Assembly: GCA_040954595.2 (NCBI GenBank)
Contig: CM082591.2
Location: 10,292,001 to 10,356,000 of the forward strand
DNA from: Balanoglossus misakiensis
Lineage: Eukaryota; Hemichordata
Length of the DNA: 64,000 bases
Direction of reading: 5' to 3'
A program made the translations under genes and the position numbers. Within the stretch, counting starts at the first letter, position 1. Every line of letters begins with the position of its first letter. Shown here piece by piece: positions 22,685-33,736 of this stretch. Below the pieces are notes generated by a model, which was not told the DNA's origin, searched no databases, and saw nothing but the letters and a program-made list of their open reading frames with translations.

Positions 22685-23451
22685 CTTAGTGTTTCATACT
22701 GTTTTACACGCAGAGTACAATTTAAACTGAGGGGGTTACAGGGTTGTGACATACAAGTACATCAGTCAGTTGCTATAGGTACACCCACGCGCTTTTATTG
22801 GTGGTGTTAATTCACGTCACTCAATCGTACGCAGGCCAATCGTATACAACGGATAATTTGTATAATCACATTGGTTGTACCATTTGATATTATGCTTTTA
22901 CGCATTTGTACAAGTCCCTTTAGTTTCTGAACGATGACCACAATTGGGATTATTTTGGGATTATATGTCATGAAATATCGTATAAATCAACGGACTTCAA
23001 TAAAACTGCGTTGACATTTTTTGCAAAGTGTTTGTTATTTTAGTAAGAATAACTGCAGTCAACGGGATGTGGTTTGGCCCAATGGTTCGGTACCCGCGAA
23101 TTGATAAGGCGAATCCAAATTAGTCAGTTTTCACCACTGTACTGCATATTTTATATTCCCGAGCTAGGGTGTTCACGTATCCCATTTAACATAAATATGA
23201 AACCTTTAATAAGGCAGGAGCGCAATTAACAAAACGTATTTGCAAAGTTGTCATTTTATGAACGGCTCCATATAATGCCGTGTTCCAAAAAATACAAGGG
23301 ACACATATACTGTATATAGATAGATAGATTTTATTTCAGTACTGGTGGCCTCTGGCCAAAATGTACAAATCAGTAAGAATAAATTGTTAGCTTATCGCTA
23401 GAAATGTTGAACACAGCAGAGCAAAAAATACATAAATAATAAACGAATGTA

Positions 23452-24970
23452 TTAAGTGTCGTTCATGGTATCCTCTCTAAGTTTGGTGGCATAAAAGATA
23501 AACCTACTAAGATTTCTCAGTGTAGTTGTATGTTGGGATGTTAAGAGTAGCTTAAACTTATATACCAATGGGGGATTAAAATAAAATTGCGAAAAATATT
23601 TCTGGCGAAGTTCAGTATACAATGGACAAACAAGTAAAAAGTGAAATTCGTCTTCAACAGTGTTACAATCACACATTTCACAAATTCTTAAAGCCCTTGG
23701 AGTATTATTCTTGCGTCCAGATTCAATTTTCAAGTTATGTGCTGAAGTTCTAAATTTACAGAGTGCAATTCTGAAAATGGCTTTATCAATACAAGTTAAG
23801 TATGGTTCTAAAGTCAGTTCTCTTTTAAAAGTGGCATATGTATCTAATTTACGTGATTCATTCATTTCATTCGACCAAAGCTGGATATCTATGTCAATAC
23901 AACGCAGTTTAAAAATTTTCAAAAAATCGGCTTCACTCCCAACTCCTTGTTGTTCCCAGACCTCCCCAAAACCATAACTCTGGAGCAAATATTTAACATT
24001 TTTAGCCCAAAAATTGTATTTTTGTACATTAATATTCTGGAGTTGGAAATCGTAACATTTAAAAAGTAGTCTATTTGTATCCATACTTACAATTCTAAGC
24101 CAGTATTTGATTATCTTACAATATATATGCACACGCAATGATACTCTACCCAATTCCCCCCTAATGGCAGCAATGGAGGTATTTGTATACACATTTAAAA
24201 TAAAACGCAACATACTATTATGGACCATTTCAATATTTTTAGCATGGTGAAAGCCCCAGATTTCGGAACCATAGAGTAGAATTGGTAAGATTTTACAGTC
24301 GAAAATCTTTAAAGCTAGTGATGGCGGAAGAGTTCCAAACTTACAAAGACAAGATTTTAAGCTAAAAGGGGCTCTGTTAGCCTGCTCACTTAAACATTTC
24401 TGTGCTTGAAACCATTGCCCAGTCCAGGAGAATACAATGCCCAGATAACTTTGAAAGGATGTAACGGCCACCCGTGACCCATTATAAAACCACTTCTCAT
24501 AATTCTTAAGGCTTCCACCCCTCCTAAATACAATGATTTTAGTTTTATTCATGTTGACAGACAGTTTCCACTTACTACTATAATCAAACAATCTGTTTAA
24601 CAAACGTTGAAGACCTGTTTTCGAGCTGCTGATTAAGGTAAGGTCATCTGCACAAAGTAAATAAATAAGTTTCAAAATACCAATATCAACGCCAGAAAAA
24701 TGTGAAGTACTTCCTAGAGATTCCCCAATGTCATTAATGAACATTGAAAACAAAAGAGGTGACAACACTGAACCTTGTTGAACACCATAGCTACATGTAA
24801 ATAGCTCAGTAATACAGGTTGGTGTTCGTACACAAGATTTGACATTTTGATACATAGAGTGAATAACATTATACATTTTACCATTTACACCAGATTGGAG
24901 TAATTTGTAAAACAAACAGTAATGGTCAATTCTATCAAAAGCTTTTTCAAAGTCAATAAAAGCTACATAT
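23452..24970 (-). CDS. LINE ORF2, C-terminal part (reverse transcriptase)
   Basis: Continuation of ORF2 after a frame break in an A7 run near 24980. In order: VAFIDFEKAFDRIDH, YGVQQGSVLSPLLFSMFIND, LLCADDLTLISSS with the catalytic Asp pair, KLSVNMNKTKIIVFRRGG and LPILLYGSEIWG. A C-terminal Cys/His segment follows (CEMCDCNTVEDEFHFLLVC). The first ATG in this frame is at 24915, but the protein frame clearly extends upstream of it. Apart from the frame break it is open to the stop at 23452. Confidence 0.85.
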
Positions 24971-24973
24971 AAT

Positions 24974-26941
24974 CTACCCTTTTTTTGCTAAGTATTTTGA
25001 AATAATTGTATGGAGAATAAATAAATTATCTGAAGTACAATAAGATTTTCTGAATCCCGCTTGTTCTTCGACAATGGTGTGGTTTTCGTCTAGCCATTTG
25101 TGCAATCTGATATCAAGAATATTACAAAAAATCTTTCCCATTATTGGTAACAAGGTAATACCTCTATAGTTATTTGTACAGTTTCTGTCCCCCTTTTTGT
25201 AGATAGGAACAATGACACCATGTGCCCATTGTGGTGGGAAAATTCCCGCTTCAAAGACAACATTGAAAAGTTTACACATCATTTCCTTTATAACAAGTGG
25301 ACAATTTCTATAAAAATCTGGGCTAATACCATCAATGCCAGATGCTTTGCCCCTTTTAAGCTTCTTAATACAAATGTCAATTTCATCCAAAGTAATAGCA
25401 GAATTGAGTAAATCAACGTCAGCATGGACTCTTTCGTCCTCCGTCTCAACATTATCAACAAAATTCTTAATTTCATCGTAGAAATCTACAAAACTATCAT
25501 TTTCTAAGCCTGGTGTATTGAAAAGGGAATTAAAATAATTCAACCAGTCGTCAGTGTTAATTTCAGAAGAAAGGGAATTTGACTTCCCCTTTACCAATGA
25601 CCAGAAATACCTGGAGTTCATTTGTTTGGCCGCAACCGTAAGTGAATGAAGATTACAACTCTTGAAGTTTTGCTTCTTCCATGTGACAAACTCACGGTAC
25701 TCGTGCTTACATCTTTTCAATATTTCTAAATTACATATCGATCTGTTATTTCTATATCTATTTACATAAGTGTTTAAAGTTCGCTTAAAATTCTTGCATT
25801 CGTTATCAAACCATGAGGTCCCAGAACTCCTTTTGAGATCAGTTTGTCTTACAGCACAATAACATGTATGTTTCATATCATTCGCTGCTGACTGCAACAT
25901 CTTCACAAGGCAAATAGCGGCCTCGTCAACATTTAAGTTTGCGATATGTAACTCAAAATTGAATATACATTCTCTGGCTTGGGTAGAATCCCAATATGCA
26001 TAAAAAGAATCTGATTTCTCATTGTCCCAAATATATTTGACAAAACTAGTCGCAGTATTTGGGTTGTCAGTGACGTCACTGACATGAACATTTTGAATGG
26101 TATCTGAACTTGAAGGGTTTGTTACAACATAGAACAACAGAGGTTGATGGTCTGACTCAATCCTGAGATCAACTTGAAAATGTACAATATTGGGGAAATT
26201 ACATGGAAAAGCAAGTAGATAGTCTATTACACTAGATCCTGAATAATTAACAAATGTAAAATCACCACTGCCGGACTCTTTGTAGAGTCTGCCATTGACT
26301 ATACGCAGGTCTGTGGACTTACAAAATTCGAGAAATGTCTTACCATTATTATTACACACTACATCTTTGTTTTCACGGATTGGAACATCCATGATAAAGT
26401 CATTCAAAACTACAATATCTGACCAAGCAAATCTAGAAACATCCTCATTTATAAAATCAGGTTCATTTGCTGTACGGGCATTAAAGTCGCCACAGATGAA
26501 AAATTGTGAATTAGGAAATTCTATGACAAACTGGGCCAGTTCATGGTTTAAGATATCAAAAATACATCTTGAATCATCATTTCCAACCTTATCAGGTGGA
26601 ACATACACAACAGATAAAATACATACTGGGACCAGTGAATTATTTGCATTATACAAAAATACCCATACAATATTCTCTGATGTACTGTTAATAAGCTTCA
26701 TCTTTAAATTACTAAGTGCTGTTCTGTAATAAACAACTATACCCCCAGGATGTCTACCATATTTAGCTTTTTTGAACCCTGGTTTTTTAAATACATTGTA
26801 GCCAGGAATGTTAACATATGAATCCTTTGAAATCCATGTTTCAACCAGGCAGATCAAATCAAAGCTTTGAAGGTAACTAAAAAAATCCAGATCTCTAAGT
26901 TTTGATACAAGCCCATGTACATTCCAAAAAATACAACGCAA
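24974..26941 (-). CDS. LINE ORF2, N-terminal part (AP endonuclease and start of RT)
   Basis: 655 codons. The N-terminus is an APE-type endonuclease: FWNVHGLVSKL, DLICLVETWI, HPGGIVVYYR, FICGDFNART, and SVIDYLLAFP with SDHQPLLFYV near residue 265. The RT begins after residue 500 (KLKRGKASGIDGISPDFYRN, VPIYKKGDRNCTNNYRGITL, EEQAGFRKSYCTSDNLFILH). It stops at YLAKKG because of the A7 run. Jockey-superfamily (CR1/L2/I-like) by layout; exact clade not decided. Confidence 0.85.
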   Translation of the reverse strand: MRCIFWNVHGLVSKLRDLDFFSYLQSFDLICLVETWISKDSYVNIPGYNVFKKPGFKKAKYGRHPGGIVVYYRTALSNLKMKLINSTSENIVWVFLYNANNSLVPVCILSVVYVPPDKVGNDDSRCIFDILNHELAQFVIEFPNSQFFICGDFNARTANEPDFINEDVSRFAWSDIVVLNDFIMDVPIRENKDVVCNNNGKTFLEFCKSTDLRIVNGRLYKESGSGDFTFVNYSGSSVIDYLLAFPCNFPNIVHFQVDLRIESDHQPLLFYVVTNPSSSDTIQNVHVSDVTDNPNTATSFVKYIWDNEKSDSFYAYWDSTQARECIFNFELHIANLNVDEAAICLVKMLQSAANDMKHTCYCAVRQTDLKRSSGTSWFDNECKNFKRTLNTYVNRYRNNRSICNLEILKRCKHEYREFVTWKKQNFKSCNLHSLTVAAKQMNSRYFWSLVKGKSNSLSSEINTDDWLNYFNSLFNTPGLENDSFVDFYDEIKNFVDNVETEDERVHADVDLLNSAITLDEIDICIKKLKRGKASGIDGISPDFYRNCPLVIKEMMCKLFNVVFEAGIFPPQWAHGVIVPIYKKGDRNCTNNYRGITLLPIMGKIFCNILDIRLHKWLDENHTIVEEQAGFRKSYCTSDNLFILHTIISKYLAKKG

Positions 26942-27010
26942 GTGATGCTCAGTGAGATTATCATACTGCGGAGAAATGACACGCTCAGATTCGTGGACTT
27001 GGCCTTCATC

Positions 27011-27874
27011 CTATCTACGGTCGCGGTTCACTCTTCTATCGGGTAGCGGACGGATATCGTCAAGCGCACTGTCATAAATGTACGTGGTACCGTCTATTTT
27101 CAGTTTACCATATGATAGAAACGCTCTCTTACCCTGAGCTCTTGCAGCTGCTAGGTGGTGACCGAGCTTACGCCTGATATCTCTGACTCTTTTGGTGAAA
27201 TCTTCTGTGACCTTGAATTCGGTGTCTTTTAAAACCTTGGCTGCTTGGTAGACTTGATTCCGTTGTTTGACGTGCGTGAACTTCGCGATTATTGGCTGCG
27301 GACGTGCGCGAGCACCTGGAATGCGATGTACCCGGTCGAACTCTGTCGTGCTGCCGTCAACTCCAAGTTTGTCCGTAATGAATGTTCTGACCTTGGTTTC
27401 TGATTGTTCCCATGTCTCGTTTTCATCCTGGGCAATGCCTCTAAAGATCAGGTTTTCTCGTTTCAGTTGACCTTTCAGATCGTCCAGTTCATTTGTTAGC
27501 TCTCCGATGTTATCGTTAAGGTTCTTGTTTTCCTCAGCCAGCCGTGCGGTTTCTTCTCGAGTGTCTTGTAGTTGTTCTTTTACATCTTGCAAATCTTCAA
27601 AAATATTGTCAATCTTTCTATTCAAATCGTCGGCCATTTTGTCCATTTGTCTACTGAGGTCACGATTTACGTTACGTAACTCTCGCATAACGTCTTCCAA
27701 TCTGATATTGTCTTTATCTGCCGGTGTATTTGCTTCAAAAAGTTTGGTTTGCCTTGTTCTTCTTACTGGTTGTTGTTGGCTGTTTGAGTTGGGTCCCAGG
27801 TTACTCTCAATATCTCCAGACAGCAGTAATGTGGATATGAGAGCAAGTCGAACAGCCAAGCATAAAGCATTCAA
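27011..27874 (-). CDS. LINE ORF1 with 2A-like leader and coiled coil
   Basis: 287 residues. It opens with a hydrophobic leader and a 2A-like motif: MNALCLAVRLALIST, then LLLSGDIESNLGP. The usual 2A core is D-(V/I)-E-x-N-P-G-P; here Leu replaces the first Pro. A basic linker, a long coiled coil (about residues 55-140, heptads such as RQMDKMADDLNRKIDNIFED) and a transposase-22-like domain (NLIFRGIAQDENE, RVHRIPGARARPQPIIAKF, KRNQVYQAAKVLK-like) follow. The last is the RNA-binding fold of LINE ORF1p. The frame is intact. Confidence 0.85.
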   Translation of the reverse strand: MNALCLAVRLALISTLLLSGDIESNLGPNSNSQQQPVRRTRQTKLFEANTPADKDNIRLEDVMRELRNVNRDLSRQMDKMADDLNRKIDNIFEDLQDVKEQLQDTREETARLAEENKNLNDNIGELTNELDDLKGQLKRENLIFRGIAQDENETWEQSETKVRTFITDKLGVDGSTTEFDRVHRIPGARARPQPIIAKFTHVKQRNQVYQAAKVLKDTEFKVTEDFTKRVRDIRRKLGHHLAAARAQGKRAFLSYGKLKIDGTTYIYDSALDDIRPLPDRRVNRDRR

Positions 27875-27899
27875 ATTACCGCCGTGATATACTGTATAT

Positions 27900-29966
27900 G
27901 CTGGTGTTGGTCAAATGTCATCCAGAAGTTGGATTACATTCTGGGCCCGGGCTGATCCATCGTCGACAATACGAACCCCACTGGTCACTTTTTAGCATGG
28001 AATTAAATATGTACAAATATAAGAAATAAAGGGTAACATATTATGCAGATATGGTTAATCTAAGAGAACCACTATGCAAAAGTCGCCGCACATATGAGTA
28101 GTCACCCAACCATTCCGAACTGTCAAATGGTTCTTGAGAAAAAGTTCTTGAAGAAGTTTATTTTCAAAGATTTTTGTCATTTCTGAAAAACTAGCATGGC
28201 CACCAAAGGAATTTTAAGAGCTCCGTGCGCGTGCCGGAGGCTCGTTTAATGACTTCACGTTTAAATTTATAATGCAATTTCTATCTAGTATACCTGACAC
28301 TCTGTGTTTCTTTTCTCCCGAATATGTATTCTTCAAGAGGTGTCAAATGACATTATAAGATCGTTAAATTGCTTTTATTAATATTTAACTAAATTGAAAT
28401 GCATGTAATAATTGTTCAATTTCTATCTCTGTCACGAAAGTTTTTTGCTTCTTTTGTGTCAGAGTCATTTTCGGGCATCGTTATTGTGTGGCAGGTAAAT
28501 TGACAAGACCATAACTTTGTTTTAGTTACAGGCTGTTCAGATAATGTGGCAACTACGACTTCTGTGCCTCTAAGCATACATTTTGAAGCGACTCAACGTT
28601 TTCTCGGGTGGACAGGTGTATGCTCCTAAATGGCTGGTCAATACATGGATATTGAAACCCATCCATCTAATCTGTTTCCTATACGTAATATTAATGTCAT
28701 GCGGTATGCGTCATTTTTGTTCTGATACAAAAGCTTAAACTGTAGCCCTGGCGTGAAAGCGTTGAATACAATACTGTATGTACACATATAAATATTAAGA
28801 TGTATCGAATAAACGTCAAAGGTTAGGAAAAATCGTCTATAAATAGACAATTGATTTCATGCAATTTATGTCCAAAATTCAACGCAGATCAGTGACCAGT
28901 AGGAAACAGCCCCCCCCCCCAAAAAAAAGTAGTTGTGTGCATATCCATGTAGTAGTCATTGAGCAGAAGCAAGGCATTTTTCAACTGTTTGGAATGACCA
29001 CAAACTTATACACGTCTTCCATATGATACAGTGCGGAAAGTTCTATAGGAATTTTACGAGCTACTTGCGAAAGGCGGCACGGCGCTGATACATGTACGGT
29101 TTCTAAATTAATACATTGCAATTTGCAGTATAACGACAGATTGCAAGAGGCATAGTGTATGATATGTTGTTTAAATTTATATGCAATTTAATAGTAGCTA
29201 GAAAACGTCTCCGTACGTGTGAAATCGCAAGATCTCCACATCTGACAACGATGACTTCGTCCACGTTCAGCGACGAAAACGGAAGAGAAACCAGCCTGTG
29301 ATTGGAACTGAGCCGAGTACTACAGCTGGCCTTCAAGGCGCAAGACCGCGGCGTGTATAGACACTTTTTGTGTCCCGGTTGAATCCAGCAACACCATGTG
29401 AAGTTGTTGAGCGCTATACTTCTGACAAATTTGATTTACCTACTTCGTTGAAACTTACTGGTTGTATGGAAATCATTATGATGGGAAACGTTCCCCCGAT
29501 TTTTATTAAGTAGCAAAGTTGAACTTTTCTAATTAATGATATATTTCTAAAACATCATCACAAACTCATTGGAAATTAACTGAACATGAATTTATCTCAC
29601 GGTCATGTCAATGTCTCATGAAATATGTTATGATATCACGTTAATAAATTGTAGTTTGCATATCATCGAACTTTTGCTATTAGTAATGTACGTCAGTAGT
29701 TACTACACATGCAGCTATGCTGAAATTATTTCGTACGTGAAACTAATATTGTTTTATGCAGAGAACCAACACACTCTAAATAATATGACAAGATACAACT
29801 AGTGAGCTGTTAAAAGCTTTTTTGTCTCATCACTAATTTTAACCTTAGAATGTTCCCCTGCCAGAGGAATGAGCTAATATTTTATCTTGAGCAAAAACAA
29901 CAACAACAACAGAAATTCATCATTGTCTTACGATCTAATTATTTTCTTGACAAGTGCAAATTAGTC
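27900..29966. repeat. Tandem array module C, copy 2
   Basis: Continues module A copy 3 after the LINE. Lacks the 592-bp TTAA element (empty site at about 28690). Confidence 0.85.
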
Positions 29967-30620
29967 AACACTGTCAGAAATTCCCTGGAGAGAAAAATTG
30001 ATCGTGTCGGTGGGAGCTAGCTTGAACTGTATTAATGCAGGCTGATGTTGTAGGGGGCTACAATTTTAGGGGTATCGAGGGAGCCATTGGTATGAAAATG
30101 AGAAATGGTTAATATATTTACGCGTATGCACGGAGATATTTAGGCGCGCCTTCACAGCGACAGACATTTCACAGTAGACGTATTCCAATATGTCTAGGCT
30201 GAGTAGAGCAATGTGTTCTAATGATGCAAGAATTTAATTTATAAGGTGACATAGATAACTAATAAATAAAGCTCCAAAAGAATTGGCCATATTAATGTCA
30301 TGATGTCAATTTGACACTTGGTACAGGTTAAAAAATAGCCTTTCTTCTTTATACAGCGACTGTTCGCTTTTATTTTCTTCGTTTACTTAAAATTCTTGCG
30401 AAATGAGGTCATTTCGGTTGTGGGGAAACTTCCATCTCTTGATATCATTGTGGTGCTTGGCCCGGGCTGAAAAATGTCTAGTCTTAGTGTTTCATAATTC
30501 TCTACCAAATAGTACACTGTTTTTCTTGTTAAACTCCACGCTTCGTATTAAACTCTAAGTACCCCGAACAATCTGGTGACACCACGCCGGCTCATAATCC
30601 ACACATTCGGAAAACATGAG
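29967..30620. repeat. Tandem array module B, copy 3 (truncated)
   Basis: Homologous to the first part of modules B1 and B2; homology ends after CACATTCGGAAAACAT at about 30617. This is the right edge of the A/B/C array. Confidence 0.8.
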
Positions 30621-31264
30621 GGCCTGTTCAGAATTAACAGTGGGGGGAAGGCCGGTGCGATTCGAAATCTGAATGCATGAAAAATACTGACCCTCCACCG
30701 ATTTCTTGCACAAAAAATGCTGCCCCTTCTCCATGAACAAAATCAAGTGACTCTTCCCACAGTACGTGAAATATCCCATTATTCATTCTGATTTGTACAA
30801 TCAGAGATTACTCAGTTAAACCAGGCAAAGTTCACATGTGTAAGAAAATCATGCATTATTGAAAGAGGAGATACAAATTTTATGAAATAATCAAGCAATT
30901 GCATAGCCAGCCATACAAAAAAATTGAAAAACAAAAAACAAAAACAGGGACACTTGATACAACTGTTTGATACAAAAAGATATTGATTTTTTCTATTGAC
31001 AGAACAAAGGAAATTTACATGTTTACTTTCAACAGAGGCTGGTCGCCTCAGTAAGTCATTGTTTGTTTCTTCCAAAGTGTGACATTTGCAGTACATGAAT
31101 ACTTTGATTTCTATGGCTTTTAAATTTTGATTTTGAAATTTTCACAGAGATAATGCTGGCAAAAAAAAGTAGCCAGTATTATTGCCCCATCATGTGATAT
31201 ACATAATTCTGTCATCACAGATGACAAAATTCATTTTGAAGGTGTTGGAAGGCTAAATCTAAGA
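30621..31264. other. No supported gene
   Basis: Unique AT-rich sequence between the A/B/C array and the tRNA array. Short open frames only, with no domain or splice support. Confidence 0.5.
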
Positions 31265-31493
31265 GATGCGAAATACGTAGGGGTTATTTAAGCAATAACT
31301 TTTTGTGTCCCGGTTGAATCCAGCAACAACATGTGAAGTTGTTGAGCGCTATGCTTCTGACAAATTTGATGTAGGTGTGAATAGTACAAAACTGAAAACA
31401 AAATCTGATGTCGACATTAGAGCTGCTCTTGATCGTGTAAATTGGCCTCAGGATACTCTTGTACGAAACTATTATAAATCACAGACGCCATGA
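31265..31493 (+). other. Possible terminal coding segment, unrecognised
   Basis: An open stretch ending at a stop (31491-31493): RLNPATTCEVVERYASDKFD, then VDIRAALDRVNWPQDTLVRN. The first 25 residues share sequence with a block in module C (19630-19715, 29365-29445). I do not recognise the protein; it could be a fragment of a transposon or of a lost gene. Confidence 0.3.
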
Positions 31494-31980
31494 CAGAACG
31501 CAAAAACAGCTTAAAACAGATTGTTTTATTTCACTGTCGCTCCGTGAAATCCAGCTTCCATTTTGTGTTTGAATTGTGTGAAACCCATGATATATTTTGT
31601 CTTTTACAAGAACACAACATGTACACTTTTAAGTGTAGCCTCCAAGATTCTTCCACTGTTTTACTTGATACGATCTGTTCATCAGATAGAGCGACTAACA
31701 GCATATTTTCAAGCATTTTTCAAGCGTATTTCCATTTGTTTTTGTTTTTTATTATTATACAGTATATGGACGTTTTCAGGTTTTTTTCAAAGATTTTTGT
31801 CATTTTTCAAAATCTAACATGGCCACTGGAGGAATTTTAAGAGCTGCATGCCAGAGGCTCATTGTATGACTTCACGTTTAAACCATGCTCTGCTAATAAT
31901 TTCACTTTTGGAGTATTTTTCTGTTGACATCTCTCAGTTTTTGTCAGTGAAGTTGCTCAATACCTGATCGCCCTTATCGT

Positions 31981-32009
31981 AACAAAGTGGCGCAGCGGAA
32001 GCTCTGCTA
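31981..32009 (+). pseudogene. Internally deleted initiator tRNA-Met (1)
   Basis: Keeps the 5' 20 bases (with changes) including the A box GTGGCGCAGCGG, then jumps to the last 8 bases CTCTGCTA. The anticodon and T arms are gone. Confidence 0.85.
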
Positions 32010-32539
32010 ATATTTTCGTCGCACATATCATATACATGTTCACCCAACCACTCCCAACTTTAAAACAGTTTTTGATAGTTTTTTTCAAAGATTTTTGCCT
32101 TTTTTTTAAACTAACATGGCCACTGGAGGATTTTTAAGAGCTGAATGCCAGAGGCTCATTGTATGACTTCACGTTTAAATTTATAATGCAATTTCTAGAA
32201 TACATGATACTTTGTATTTCTTTTCTCCCGAATATACATTCTTCCAGAGGTCTGAAGTGATATTATCAGATAGTTAAATTGTTTTTATCAATATTTAGCT
32301 AAATTTAAATGAATTCAACAATTCTTTATTTTCTATCTCTGACGCGAACGTTTTGCTCCTTTTGTGTCATTGTATATATATTTTATTTTCGGGCATTGTT
32401 ATTGTGTGGCAGGTAAATTGACAGTGTCATAGCTTTTGTCTGAGTTACAGGCCGTTGCGATGATCAGGCAACGACCAACCGTGTATCGATCACCACTCAT
32501 AGTCGGAGAACTCGCTCAATACCTGAATGCCCTTATCGT

Positions 32540-32611
32540 AGCAGAGTGGCGCAGCGGAAGCGTGCTAGGCCCATAACCAAGAGGTCCATGGATCGAAACC
32601 ATGCTCTGCTA
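32540..32611 (+). tRNA. tRNA-Met initiator (CAT), mildly degenerate
   Basis: 72-nt initiator-type tRNA. The anticodon CAT and the A1:U72 pair are kept, but the anticodon stem has CTAGG against CCAAG, giving one A-A mismatch and breaking one of the three G:C pairs used for initiation. Possibly non-functional. Confidence 0.65.
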
Positions 32612-32699
32612 ATATTGTTCACTTTTTGGTGAATTTTTCTGTCGACATTCCTCAATTTTTTATCAGTGAACTCGCTCAATACCTGACCACCCTTATCGT

Positions 32700-32771
32700 A
32701 GCAGAGTGGCGCAGCGGAACCATGCTATGACCATAACCCAGAGGTCCATGGATCGAAACCATGCTCTGCTA
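32700..32771 (+). pseudogene. tRNA-Met initiator pseudogene
   Basis: The acceptor and T arms match, but the D stem (GGAACCATG) and anticodon stem (CTATG against CCCAG) do not pair. The CAT anticodon remains. Confidence 0.75.
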
Positions 32772-32859
32772 ATAATTTCACTTTTTTGGGTGTATTTGTC
32801 TGTTGACATCCCTCATTTTTTGTCAGTGAAGTTGCTCAATACCTGATCGCCCTTATTGT

Positions 32860-32931
32860 AAGAGAGTGGCGCAGCGGAAGCGTGCTGGGCTCATAACCCA
32901 CAGGTCCATGGATCGAAACCGTGCTCTGCTA
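32860..32931 (+). pseudogene. Degenerate tRNA-Met initiator copy
   Basis: The acceptor 5' strand is AAGAGAG, which mispairs at positions 2 and 3. The anticodon loop is CTCATAA, giving U33 in place of the C33 seen in its neighbours. The outer anticodon-stem pair is lost. Confidence 0.7.
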
Positions 32932-33018
32932 ATAATTTCACTTTTTTGGTGTATTTCTCTGTTGACATCCCTCAGTTTTTGTCAGTGAACTCGCTCAATA
33001 CCTGATCGCCCTTATCGT

Positions 33019-33090
33019 AGCAGAGTGGCGCAGCGGAAGCGTGCTGGGCCCATAACCCAGAGGTCCATGGATCGAAACCATGCTCTGCTA
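33019..33090 (+). tRNA. tRNA-Met initiator (CAT), intact
   Basis: All initiator hallmarks are present: A1:U72, acceptor AGCAGAG/CTCTGCT, anticodon stem with three consecutive G:C pairs (CTGGG/CCCAG) around CCCATAA, and T loop ATCGAAA with A54 and A60. The internal A box is TGGCGCAGCGG and the B box GGATCGAAACC. A T6 terminator lies about 10 nt past the end. The outer T-stem pair is C-G where vertebrate copies have G-C, a compensated change. Confidence 0.95.
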
Positions 33091-33177
33091 ATAATTTCAC
33101 TTTTTTGGTGTATTTCTCTGTTGACATCCCTCAGTTTTTGTCAGTGAAGTCGCTCAATACCTGATCGCCCTTATCGT

Positions 33178-33206
33178 AGCAGAGTGGCGCAGCGGAAGCT
33201 CTGCTA
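33178..33206 (+). pseudogene. Internally deleted initiator tRNA-Met (2)
   Basis: AGCAGAGTGGCGCAGCGGAA joined directly to GCTCTGCTA. Same deletion as at 31981 and 34053, so it was copied together with the long spacer. Confidence 0.9.
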
Positions 33207-33736
33207 ATATTTTCGTCGCACATGTCATATACATGTTCACCCAACCACTCTGAACTTTTAAAAGGTCTTTGATAGTTTTTTTCAAAGATTTTTGCCTTTT
33301 TTCAAAACTAACATGGCCACTGGAGGATTTTTAAGAGTTGCATGCCAGAGGCTCATTGTATGACTTCACGTTTAAATTTATAATGCAATTTCTAGTATAC
33401 ATGATACTTTGTGTTTCTTTTCTCCCGAATATACATTCTTCTAGAGGTCTGAAGTGATATTATCAGATAGTTCAATTTTTTTTATCAATATTTAACTAAA
33501 TTTAAATGAATTCAACAATCCTTTATTTTCTATCTCTGACGCGAACGTTTTGCTTCTTTTGTGTCATTGTATATATATTTCATTTTCGGGCATTGTAATT
33601 GTGTGGCAGGTAAATTGACAGTGTCACAGCTTTTGTCTGAGTTACTTGCTGTTGCGATGATCAGGCAACGACCAACCGTGAATCGATCACCACTCATAGT
33701 CGGAGAACTCGCCCAATACCTGAATGCCCGTATCGT

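Larger units (their letters stand above)
21915..23304. repeat. Tandem array module A, copy 3
   Basis: Third copy of the hairpin plus signal-exon module. Its right edge is interrupted by the 4.57-kb LINE and continues as module C at 27900. Confidence 0.85.
23318..27886 (-). mobile_element. Near-complete LINE with 13-bp target duplication
   Basis: The element runs from 27886 (5') to 23318 (3') on the minus strand. Both sides carry the same 13 bases, ATATACTGTATAT (23305-23317 and 27887-27899), which occur once at the matching A/C junction at about 17562. It has two open frames: a coiled-coil ORF1 with a 2A-like leader and an ORF2 with AP endonuclease and reverse transcriptase. The 3' end is AAATAAAATCTATCTATCT, a short ATCT-type tail. 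Only about 12 bases precede the ORF1 ATG, so the 5' UTR is missing or extremely short. Confidence 0.9.
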
